Shown: one piece after another, positions 10,296-19,494 of the stretch | How positions within the stretch are numbered: position 1 is the first letter of the stretch | Layout of the letters: each line of letters opens with the position of its first letter | NCBI GenBank assembly: GCA_013368375.1 | Contig: JAACJP010000007.1 | Span: forward strand, 806,001-870,000 | Source of the DNA: Tricholomella constricta | Lineage: Eukaryota; Basidiomycota; Agaricomycetes; Agaricales; Lyophyllaceae | Length of the DNA: 64,000 nucleotides | Direction of reading: 5' to 3' | The notes under the pieces: model-generated | Databases searched by the model: none | The model's input: the letters and a program-made list of their open reading frames with translations, nothing else | What the model was told of the DNA's origin: nothing | Program-made: the position numbers and the translations under genes

Positions 10296-11951
10296 ATGAT
10301 TCTATCCACTCCCAAGAAAGTTGTGGCTCTTGCCAAGCACTATGCCCCTGCCTGGTTATCTCCCACTCGCTTATTCGCTCCTGCGGAGCCGCCTGTCATT
10401 ACAGAAATGCCTCGCTTCCCATCCATCGCGTATGAGGTCGTCACCCGCGGCATTCCCGCGCCCGTTTCCAAAAGCATCTTCCGTGGCCCGAACGGCAGCT
10501 ACCACCACAGCCGTGTCATCAGACGAGCTAACGCGAGAAGAGCGTATAATTCGTGGCACAAGAAGGCGTTGGCCTACGAAGCCCACAAGGCCAAGGCTGG
10601 TCCTGGTCCTTTGCCTAAACGACGCACCCCCATCCCCACCCCCACCCCCACCCCCGCACGACCAACAGTGCTCGAGACACTCCGGGCACAAGTCCACGAG
10701 CACCTGGGCCATTCCCCCATCGAACCCGAGGACCGCATCCTCCTCGACCAACTGGCCAAGCTCAACGCGCAGCCCGGCGGCTTATCAGGCTTCGAGGCTC
10801 TCGAGGCTGACCTTCGACGTCTCGATAAGGTGCGAGCTAGAGGAGAACGCGCGATGAACGCAACGCCGTCGCCGGAGAAGACGCGCGCCAGGCGCGTGGA
10901 GACCCCCGAGGCTCGTGAACGCCGTCTCGCTGAGGAGTTCGCACGAGCCCAAAAGGCGGATCGCGCGCGCGAGAAAGAGAAGAGAGTGAACAAGGAGCAG
11001 AAGGCGCGAGAAGAGCAGAAGCGCCGTGAAGAGGAGGAACGGGAGCGGAAAGAGTGGGAGAAGTTTCAGCGGCTCAAAGACCTGCGGGATCGCGCGATCA
11101 TGCTCGATCGGCTGAGGGCTGGGCAGCCGGCGCCGTTCAATGCGAAACTAGATCCGGCGAAGGTGCGGGCGGCGGAGGACTTTTTTAGAGAGGAACAGCA
11201 ACAACTGGCTGACGCAAGGGCTGCTCGAGCCCGCGCGGAGGAGGTCCAACGTCAGCGTCTCGCTCGAGAACAGGAGGCGGTGCGTTTACGCGCTCAACAG
11301 GAGGAGTATGAACAGCGCCAGCGCGCTTTGGACGAGCAGGCCCGTCAGCGCGCGGAGATGCAGGCTCGCCAGCGCGCTTTGGAGGAGCAGGCCCGTCAAC
11401 GCGCAGAGGAGGAGGCTCGCCAGCGCGCTTTGGAGGAGCAATTCCGCCAGCGCGCGGAGGAGGAAGCTCGCCAGCGCGCTTTGGAGGAGCAGGCCCGTCA
11501 GCGCGCGGAGGAGCAGGTCCGTCAGCGTGTTGCGCAGGAGCAGGCCCGTCAGCGCGCTTTGGAGGAGCAGGCCCTTCGCCAGGCTCAGGCCAAGGCCAAC
11601 ACCCCTCCAGTCTTGAATCCCTTCGAAATCTACGATCTTAAATGGCAGGCGCTAAAGGGTCCGGATAATCATGCGAATATCCCCTTCCCCTACTTCCCTT
11701 GGCCGGTATTGCGCGATATTTTCGAACCCAGCCAGATCTCGTTGGAGGACGTCGATCGGTTCTTGGTTCAGCGAGGGTGCCAGGGCAAGACGCCTAAGGA
11801 GAACCTGAAGGCCGAGATACTCAAGTGGCACCCTGACAAGTTTCACTACCAGCTGAAGAAAGTGTTTGAGCCACACCAGCAGGCAGTGAGGGAGGGGGGC
11901 GAGCTTGTCGCGAAATTCCTGAACATTCTAATGGAACGCGTCGCTAGGTGA
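10296..11951 (+). CDS. Coiled-coil protein with NF-kappa-B-inhibitor-like (J-like) C-terminus
   Basis: One exon of 551 codons, unusual among its intron-rich neighbours. Residues 1-70 are basic, 100-180 mixed, and 190-430 form a long charged helix. Between about 335 and 430 it is built of alternating 9- and 8-residue units of the type ARQRALEEQ and ARQRAEEE. The last 105 residues are globular, with PFPYFPWPVL and KAEILKWHPDKFHYQL. The WHPDKF signature with a following helix resembles the C-terminus of NFKBIL1/IkBL proteins and a family expanded in Agaricomycetes. It looks like a J-domain HPD loop but lacks the usual J-domain helix order. Function is unknown; nuclear RNA processing has been proposed for animal NFKBIL1, which does not carry over automatically. 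Confidence 0.75.
   Translation: MILSTPKKVVALAKHYAPAWLSPTRLFAPAEPPVITEMPRFPSIAYEVVTRGIPAPVSKSIFRGPNGSYHHSRVIRRANARRAYNSWHKKALAYEAHKAKAGPGPLPKRRTPIPTPTPTPARPTVLETLRAQVHEHLGHSPIEPEDRILLDQLAKLNAQPGGLSGFEALEADLRRLDKVRARGERAMNATPSPEKTRARRVETPEARERRLAEEFARAQKADRAREKEKRVNKEQKAREEQKRREEEERERKEWEKFQRLKDLRDRAIMLDRLRAGQPAPFNAKLDPAKVRAAEDFFREEQQQLADARAARARAEEVQRQRLAREQEAVRLRAQQEEYEQRQRALDEQARQRAEMQARQRALEEQARQRAEEEARQRALEEQFRQRAEEEARQRALEEQARQRAEEQVRQRVAQEQARQRALEEQALRQAQAKANTPPVLNPFEIYDLKWQALKGPDNHANIPFPYFPWPVLRDIFEPSQISLEDVDRFLVQRGCQGKTPKENLKAEILKWHPDKFHYQLKKVFEPHQQAVREGGELVAKFLNILMERVAR
11300..11590 (+). repeat. 51-bp coding minisatellite in the coiled-coil gene
   Basis: Near-identical units around CAGCGCGCTTTGGAGGAGCA recur about five times, each pairing a 9- and an 8-residue helix unit (17 codons). 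The high nucleotide identity shows recent expansion. Confidence 0.75.
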
Positions 11952-12547
11952 ATGGAGGTACAGAGCGGTTGGAAATTGGAGACGTGACGTAGACGTAGAT
12001 CCGAATCTTTATGCCTTATGTATTATGCCCATTATGACATGTTATGCCTATATCTTTTCTTGAATCCTTACGTTTGGTACGACTTTGAGTATGCGGAGTG
12101 ATGACGATATCTGAAATTGTCCCAAGTAACAGGGAGTAAGGTATGGCACACAACTGAAATGGACACTCACGAGCTAGTCAAGCTTTAGTCGCAAGAGTCT
12201 CCTGATATCTAATATTCATGACGAATCGTCAAGCCGGAAGATTGGTCAAGGGCTCAAGCAAGTTTAATCGTGGCATTTCGAATGTGGCGAAACGTAACAC
12301 CATTCAGATCAGACTCACAATTTAGAGGAACTATTTACTAGCTTGATTGAGTTTCAACATCGATAATTGTCCAGTAAGCCGTCTATTCGTCTCAGCACCA
12401 ATGGGTTGGCAGATTTATTATTTTCTATCTATGCCTAGCCACCAAAGCGTTCAGATCCAAAGGTCCCTGCGTAGAGGCCGACAAAGGACTTACTACAGAG
12501 AGCGCGCGACAACGATATTTAGTTCAGGTAATTACGGAACACAATAA
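11952..12547. other. Convergent intergenic region
   Basis: Lies between the stops of two convergent genes. AT-richer than the flanks; no gene, RNA or repeat recognised. Confidence 0.4.
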
Positions 12548-13358
12548 TCATGTCGTGGGCTGCTGCACTGTGCCGTCGGTGGATTCTGTAGTAGCCGTGG
12601 TCACATTAACCTTCGGAGGTTTTGGCGGATGAAGCACAAGATTTCCCAAGCGAGGAGGGCTATTGCGGTCGATGAACTCCATGACTGTGGGCAATTTATC
12701 GGCTGCCTGTCGGAGGGCTGGAAAGGTCGGAAAAAGTCAGTCCAAGGTTGGCGCAACGTATGTTGTTAGAGGACGCACCGTCTCTGGCGAGTTCTTCACG
12801 AATAGGAGCCCCTCCAATTTCGAAAATGACTCGTCCAGTAGGAACGCTTGGAAACACTTAGTTTATGTTCAGAGGTATATGAAAGCACTTACCGAGTAGC
12901 CCAGAATTCGAACGTGCCCTTTCCTTTACCCATACGGGTTTCGTTACCCTGGGGTTGAGAAGTTAACATCTGCAGTTGGAAAAGTAGGGTGCACTCACCT
13001 TTATGCAGACAGGGATATCCGGGAACACGCGAAGGTACACCTTGGTACCTTTAATAATCTTGATTTTCTTTTTAATGACTTCCTCCGCGGTAGTCAGCTG
13101 CTTCGCACTCAAGCGAGCACCGTTTCCCTTTATCCGAATGCCCCACTCTCCATAGGCCAGTGTTGTACCCTTCGTAGAACCTCCGGTCGGGATTGGAATG
13201 CGGCCTTTGTGACGTTTGATATGCTGGACCTGGCGTGGGGCAAGCTGAGAACGTCCTCGAGCAAAGATACTCAGAGGCCCGAGGGCAGTTGTGACACGAT
13301 GGGGAGTCGACGAGGCATTGCACGCCGTCAACCGCGACAGCGAGGAAAGAGAAAACAT
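12548..13358 (-). CDS. MRPL16: Mitochondrial large-subunit ribosomal protein uL16m
   Basis: Four exons on the minus strand. Exon 1 is 13358-12999 (120 codons), exon 2 12948-12893, exon 3 starts at 12846, and the last exon ends with TGA at 12550-12548. Exon 1 begins with a basic, Ser-rich leader fitting a mitochondrial targeting sequence. It then shows IPIPTGGSTKGTTLAYGEWGI, split across 20-residue blocks here, and YLRVFPDIPVCIK. Exon 2 adds GNETRMGKGKGTFEFWA and exon 3 VPTGRVIFEIGGAPI. All are hallmark L16 segments that contact 23S-type rRNA near the peptidyl-transferase centre. The C-terminal 30 residues (after IDRNSPPRL) are fungus-specific. The gene is divergent from PRP3 with only 103 bp between start codons. 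Confidence 0.93.
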
Positions 13359-13461
13359 TGCTTATGTAACAACTTCACCTCCTTGGGTTTGCACCCCGAC
13401 TTGCCATACTGCTAACACTACGACTTACGGAGAAGGTGCCGCTGCCGTCTCTCGCAACGCA

Positions 13462-15854
13462 ATGAGCGACAAGAAGAGGGCCTTCGAAGGCAATGGAGAA
13501 CCGTCCAGTAACAAGAAACTAAAAAGGTTCGGCTTTTGCTGCCACTCTCCCTTGAACGAAGCTGATTTCTTCTCTTGCCATTTCAGCGATGTGAGTCCAT
13601 CTTTCTTCATTCTAAGGTGAATGAGCCTCCCCCAACTATGTTCTAACATGTTTCTATAACCCTTTTTCGCACCCAGAACACCACCAACGGTTTGACGCCA
13701 TCAGCAGCAGTGAGTCCTTTTGTCGCCCAGTCGGTGTAGAACTTAACTCAAGTGACTCTCTTTCTCTAGACTTCTGCAGACCTTATCGCGCAGAAACGTG
13801 CAGAAGTCACGGCGAAGTTAGCCATCTTCAAGAGCAATACGCTGGGATGGACGCCTCCCATCAGGGCACCAATCCCCACGAAGCCTGTTGTTCCAATACC
13901 CACTGTCACTGCCACCCCTTCACCCAGTGTCTCCAGTGGGCCGACACCGGCTACCCGATCTCCCGCTTCAGGATCTCCTCTTGTTACTGATGACATCGCA
14001 CGCCGAGTGTCGGAGGCGAAGCGCCGCGTCGCAGAGGCTCAGAGCAAGCTTGCTGTGAAAGACAATCCTTACATGGTGCCTTAGAACCATTATCTGGACT
14101 TGTATACGTGCTAATGCATTTTGTAGTCGATGCCTCAAACGGGGAAGAAGAATCGCCCTGTCGAGCAAACCCAACAAGGTGCTGGGCTCAAGATGGCTGC
14201 GCACCCCCTGCTATTGGATACGACACCCGCGTTGCCTCAATCCAAGAAGGACAGATATAAGCCAATGCAGCCCAAGTTTGCATCGATCAAGGTCCGTGGT
14301 GATAAGTCTCCCTAATTGCTCCCTTTGACCTGATTTCATCTAGGCAAATACCCGTAACGCTCCAACGCCCCCACCTCCACCACCCGCTCCTACTCCCGAA
14401 TCATTGAATCCTTACGCGGCAGCATCTGCGAAAGACACAGGCTTTGATGGAGCACCCAGGGAACGCACTGGTCGTAATTTCAGGTTCAACCCGAAAGGGA
14501 AATACATTGCAATGGCCAATCAGATGAGACAGGACAACCAGCTAGAAGCCCTCAAGCAACGAATCGCAGAGAGTGCTCGTAAGGCTGGGTTGGATGGTGA
14601 GATGGGCGTTGAGAAAACGATCAAGGTATGGGATTGCGTTCCCCATTTATCCATTTCACAATAGGACTGACGTTACTTTCCAACTCAGAGGGCTCCTCCT
14701 CCAGTTGCAGAATGGTGGGATGTCGCCTTGCTGCCGAACAAGAATTACGATGACATTGATTTCGGCTTGGACAAACTCAACATCCAGACGCCTGATTCGC
14801 CTATCACGATCTACATCCAACATCCTATTCCCATTCCCGCACCTGCTGATAAGAATCAAGCAGAATTCAAGCCATTAATGTTGACCAAGAAGGTATCACA
14901 ATTTCGACATCACATGACTTGGCGTTGCTCACACATAGGTACAGGAAAGAAGGAAGATGAGGAGGCTGAGACGCGCCCAAGAGCTTCAGGATAAGAGAGA
15001 CCGCATCCGTATGGGTCTTCTGCCCCCCGATCCGCCCAAGGGTCAGTATTTTCAGCATCGGCGTAAGATAATCGACTGACGTTAATCTGATATAGTTGGC
15101 CTCAAGAACTTGATGAAAGTCCTCACTTCGGACGCCATTCAAGATCCAACTCGCGTCGAGGCACGTGTGAGGCGCGAAGTCGCACAGCGCAAACACGGCC
15201 ATGAGAAGATGAACGCGGAGCGGAAACTAACCGACGAGCAGAGACGAGAAAAGATAGAAATGAAGAAGGCTGAGCAGGAGAAGAAAGGCATCTACGGCGC
15301 TTGCTTCAAGTACGTCATGACCCACATCGCAGCACTCATCCCACCAATACATTTGCTTTTTCAGAGTCAAAGTCCTCTCCGATCCCGCGCACCAATTCAA
15401 AGTGCGGAAGAACGCTGAGCAGCTCGGCCTGACGGGCGTCACAATCTTCAATCCGCAATTCAACTTGGTATACGTCGAGGGCTCTGCCAAAGCTATCAAG
15501 AACTACAAGCGCCTGCTCGTGCACCGCATCGCATGGACCGAAGCTGCGCGCCCCCGCGGTGCGGAGGAAGTCGAGCTTGAGGACCCCGATTCCGATGCGG
15601 AAGGGGATGCAGCGAAAGCCGAGGCCATGCCGGTATCTGGTGAGGGTGAAGCTGAAGGTGATGGACGACCGTCGCTGGAGGACAACAAATGCTTCCTGGT
15701 GTGGGAAGGTCAGCTGAGGGACCGGGCGTTCAATACGTTCAAAGGGAGGAGCTGTCCGACGGATAGGGACGCGAAAGAGATACTTGGGGAGAAGCTGAAG
15801 GGCTATTGGGACCAGGCGAAGAACTGGCGTCCAGAGGAAGAGGAACTGTTTTGA
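13462..15854 (+). CDS. PRP3: U4/U6 snRNP splicing factor PRP3
   Basis: Multi-exon gene. The first exons are 13462-13526, a 4-nt microexon 13587-13590, 13677-13709, 13770-14075 and 14127-14291; further introns lie near 14292-14343, 14626-14688, 14893-14940, 15042-15095 and 15310-15365. The middle holds the PRP3 core: FRFNPKGKYIAMANQMRQD, the helical part around LQDKRDRIRMGLLPPDPPK, and NLMKVLTSDAIQDPT. The C-terminus carries the DUF1115 ferredoxin-like domain: GVTIFNPQFNLVYVEGS, AIKNYKRLLVHRI and CFLVWEGQLRDRAFN. PRP3 binds the U4/U6 duplex and the U6 3' region in the tri-snRNP in the nucleus. The U6 gene itself is at 45.3 kb in this window. The N-terminus is Pro/Ser-rich, as in other fungi. 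Confidence 0.95.
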
Positions 15855-16443
15855 ATTAGATGACAATTAGTTTTCTGGTATGTTGCGTTGAACTTCATTG
15901 TGGATGTGGCGCATGATATTGATTCGATACACACAGACAGGTTTTGTGTGTATAAGTCTGCCACGTATTTGATGCACTGACAAGATACGAGCGTGAGGCC
16001 TGCTTCAGCGCTTCTCTGCCACATCTCATGTCTAAGATTCCGAGTTGACCGAAGGTCTCTGTAAACGGAAAGAAATCGGCAGTGCGAGTACTTTATGAAA
16101 GCGGGTCAATCTGATCATGTCTCATACCAAACGCGATCCATCCGTCCACAACCCCACGAAGCAGTACCCTTGTCTTAGATCATACTCTAATTCTAACCCT
16201 GTCTTCCTCAGCAAAGTGGAGAATGTCGGACTCTCTCCATCGCCGACCAAAGGCATTGACGCAATATGCGCCTCACACCAACGGCTCTTGATCGCCGTGT
16301 CCAAAAACTCACCTCCTACAATCCCTTAAAGGAGGGTTTCCAGACGCACAGGAAGGTTGGCGTACTTTTCACCCCCCCTTTCGTGCTCTACACAACCGCA
16401 CTTTTTTCAAAAAAACTTTCGCACTCTCGATTCTCAAACGACA
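15855..16443. other. Intergenic region
   Basis: Separates PRP3 and the repeat-protein gene; no gene recognised. A short inverted repeat, CCTCCTACAATCCCTTAAAGG with GGAGG arms, lies near 16312-16334. The last 80 bp before the ATG are pyrimidine- and A-rich, as in many fungal promoters. Confidence 0.35.
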
Positions 16444-16921
16444 ATGAAGTTCGAGATTTTCGTTCTTGCTGCGCTTTTGGGCCTCGCGATCGCCGGCCCC
16501 ATTGCTGCGCCGGCCGACCCTGGTTCGGGTCTGGTGCGTAAATTGACAAGCAAATTCGTTTTTACGTTGAGTATATTATGCACAGGCTAAGCGGGATATC
16601 CTCCCTCGTGATGACCGCGACCACAATGACCATCATGATGACCATGACAGGGACCATCATGATGACCATGACAGGGACCGTCATGACAAGGACCGCCATG
16701 ACAAGGACCGCCATGACAAGGACAGGCACGACAAGGACCGCCACGACAAGGACAGGCACGACAAGGACCGCCATGACAAGGACCGCCATGACAAGGACCG
16801 CCACGACAAGGACCGCCATGACAAACATCGTCACGGTAAAGGCCGTCATGGCAAGCATGGCAAGGATGGCAAGGACGGCAGGGATGGCAAGGACGGCAAA
16901 GACCGTGGCAAGCATTGGTGA
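16444..16921 (+). CDS. Secreted His/Asp/Lys repeat protein with Kex2-type site
   Basis: Two exons, 16444-16533 and 16586-16921, encode 141 residues. Exon 1 is a classic signal peptide (MKFEIFVLAALLGLAIAGP) followed by IAAPADPGSG. The splice joins LAKR to DILPRDDRD, creating a KR dibasic Kex2-type site right after the leader. Nearly all of exon 2 is low-complexity: DRDHHDDHD blocks, then about eight copies of the pentapeptide HDKDR, then HGKHGKDGKDG-like turns up to the stop. About one residue in six is His, spaced regularly with Asp, which suggests binding of Zn, Cu, Ni or similar ions, or a highly charged cell-wall peptide. Both are inference. No known family is recognised. The repeat unit of 15 nt is kept almost identical, so the array has expanded recently. 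Confidence 0.75.
16605..16845 (+). repeat. 15-bp coding tandem array (HDKDR units)
   Basis: Units CATGACAAGGACCGC repeat with rare C/T and C/G changes. All six frames stay open across much of the array, so opposite-strand frames here are only shadows. Confidence 0.85.
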
Positions 16922-18420
16922 ATTCGAGATGCTCAAAGTTGCCCTCCATCTCCTTTCGTACGTCCATTGACCTCTCCTCTCACCTCGTCCCCGGCTCATA
17001 TTGTCCTTAGTCTTAAATCTTTCTCAGACGATTTTTACGATATAAAACCTTCTGCCCGAAAATCACATACTCTAAAATTTGTACAACTTGAGCCTACAAA
17101 AACGAATTTTATCTTTTGCCACGATTTACTTCTCGCGTCGCTTCAGTTGTCTGTTTACTCTTTGCGTGCATTGACAGTCGGCAGGAGGGAAAACGAACTA
17201 GTGACACGTCAATTTCTGGCATTAGGATCTGACAAAAGCTTTTGTGGCACGGGAAGAATACCTACGCCACCCTACTCTAACCCCACTCACGTCCACCAGA
17301 AATCGGCAGAAGACCTAATCGTCCTCTCATAAGAGGTGTGTGTGAGCGTAGTCATACTTGGCAAAGACTGCTTCGTCTGTATGTCCTCCTCAGATCGTCC
17401 CAGTGAGCATCCACCTTACCTGTGGCGCTGATTAAATTCCATCCACTTGTCATCACGTCTGTCTGCGGCGCTTTCTAACGTCTTGCCAACTTATGAAAAA
17501 GGATGTGACGTAAGCTGATGATCCACTGAATCTTGTCAGCTTTGTTCTTCTCTAGAAGTTGTAGTAGCTACTCGGAACTACTAAATACAACTCTGAAATT
17601 CGAGCGACACCTCCGAAATCACCATCACCATTCTATCAACATCATGAATATCTTTTAAAATCATATAGAACGAGTAGAGTGGCTTTCGGGTATAATGGTC
17701 AAAGTGCTTTTCGCCTGCCTTTTCATTTGCGCCGACGCCACCCTCGTCCATGACACATGGCATAGCATCTGGATCCAGCTACGACTGCTCAGTATAGTGG
17801 CACTTGACCTGCACTTCGATGATATCTGAGCGATAGATGCAGAGCACCGCGACGAGCGAATCAAGCTCCTCGGCAACGCTGGCACTGGCAAGGCTCGAAA
17901 GCAGAAGAAGACCCCCGACTCTGGAGATGAGAGCTATCCTAGGGAGCTACCCACGACGGTACTTCTTCCAGCACAAGTAATCATACCTCGGACCGCTGCG
18001 AAGGAGTATGGCAATATCAAGGGAACGAGGTCGAGGGGACAAACGCCCGCACCACAGATTTCTAGCTTAGGATCAGTACTTGCCAGGACACGGTGCGTTC
18101 GGAGTATCAGGAGCCGCAATCTGTACTTATCGTAGGCTGGTCTGAAGTCAATGGCTGGGTGGTCGAGAAGGTACTTATCATGCAGATGGGAGCGCCCACG
18201 TCACTGAGGATGCTATGAGTATGGGAAGCACTTTAGTCGATGTTTTGCTTTGTCAATGGCTGGTATCTTGTGTACAGTGCTATGCCTGTTGGTCACGATC
18301 TGTGCGGTACGGAAGGAATCACAAAGCTGAGCATGAGGGTAATGCAGAAAACTGAGTGCATGGACGCGCGAAAGTGCGGAATATTACTGGTATTAGTTTA
18401 GATGACAGGACAATGATTCC
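16922..18420. other. Long region without a recognised gene
   Basis: About 1.5 kb. One frame on the plus strand, 17830-18135, is open for 101 codons without an ATG. It encodes a basic, Ser/Thr/Pro-rich stretch with ERIKLLGNAGTGKARKQKK, which could be an exon of an unrecognised gene or a relic. Nothing else is supported. Confidence 0.3.
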
Positions 18421-18426
18421 ACACCC

Positions 18427-19355
18427 CTAAAGTCGCCTTGACATAAAATTCTCCTCGCGTGCCGGGCGAGATGTAGCAGGGACTTCTGTTCTCTTGGCGA
18501 AAAGGGAAGAAGGGGCCTGAGCCCGAGGGACCTGAGGTGCGGACGTCCGGCGCAGTGGCGCAGCAGCTTTCACCTTCACCTCCGCTTTCGCCCTTGCCTC
18601 TGCCTCCCGCTTCTCCCTCCGCGCCGCCTGCTCAGCCTGCTTCCTCCGAAGCGCCGCTCCCGCTTCGGACTTGACTTTTTGCCGTGCAATGCCCTCTGCG
18701 ACTTTCATAGCATGTACATCCGCCCGAATCTTCGCACGCCGCGCTCTCTCCCTCCGCTTGCTTAAATGAGACAAGTCCTCGCCTACACCGAGGTCCTCTC
18801 CATACACCTCCTTCGGTGGTGCAGTAGTCGACTGCTTGGGCCACGAGTTTGGGTCAGCCGGTGCCCACACCCACACCGTCTCCGTAGCGGGGCCGTCGGG
18901 AGCCGGCTTGCCCTTCTTGACGTTCTTCGTGGGGAGCGAGGTGTGCGCGAGTATGCGTTCCGCGCGAGTTTTCTGTAGCTCCCTGCGTCCCTCGAGGAAA
19001 GGCAGGATGTTGTGTTTGAGGAATCTGTGGAATTTTAAGAGCAGAACAGGTGTATAAGCAGAGGTGTACGCACGTCATGGATCTGACAGGATGCGTGGGG
19101 TTTGGAGGCTCAGGAGACGGGGTCGCCTGCTTTATTTGTCCCTTGGCATCGAGTTTGGGCCTAGTGGGGATTGTGTGCTGGGTAGGAGGCTTGAATTCTG
19201 GGGAAGGTTGCTCCTTGATGGCTAGCTTGTAGAGTTCAAGGGTAGTGTAACCAGTGGGTGGGGGGTTCTTTGCGATGATGTTGCGGACGATGGCGACGCC
19301 CTCCTTGAGAGCAGTCTGGTTCTGCTGAACGACGCGTTGAAACGCAGCACTCATC
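18427..19355 (-). CDS. Conserved-looking basic protein, function not recognised
   Basis: Two exons. Exon 1 runs from ATG 19355 to about 19074. It starts MSAAFQRVVQQNQTALKEG and has GYTTLELYKLAIKE. After an intron of about 50 nt, exon 2 begins FLKHNILPFLEGRRELQKT and ends at 18427. The whole is about 285 residues, with an Arg/Lys/Ala/Glu-rich coiled-coil stretch near residues 180-240. The short amphipathic N-terminus and basic character would suit a mitochondrial or ribosome-associated protein, but no family is recognised. The gene is divergent from DCP1, with start codons 139 bp apart. A longer in-frame extension to 19435 begins inside the shared promoter and is less likely. Confidence 0.65.
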
Positions 19356-19383
19356 GCGTCTACAGTCGTGCCCGAGGTCAACC

Positions 19384-19410
19384 GTGAAATTTGGCCAAAC
19401 ACTGTTTGGC
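19384..19410. promoter_or_regulatory. Palindromic element in a shared promoter
   Basis: GCCAAAC-ACT-GTTTGGC (19394-19410) is a perfect 7-bp inverted repeat overlapping the palindrome TTTGGCCAAA (19390-19399). It sits midway between the start codons at 19355 (minus) and 19495 (plus). A role as a dimeric factor site for both genes is inference. Confidence 0.4.
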
Positions 19411-19494
19411 TTCCGCCTCGGGGGCAAATACACACAACGCCTATTCATTGTCGGTTGTTCTTCAGCCACCGACCGTATCTTCTCCTCCACCGCC

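Noticed and set aside
16587..16967. Cys/His-rich minus-strand frame opposite the HDKDR gene, looking like a metallothionein
   Set aside because: It is only the complement of the 15-bp repeat; all frames are open there, and it has no leader, introns or promoter of its own.
19384..19494. Longer N-terminus for DCP1 from 19384
   Set aside because: The first codon is GTG and the stretch lies in the divergent promoter; ATG 19495 has a strong context and leads into the conserved domain.
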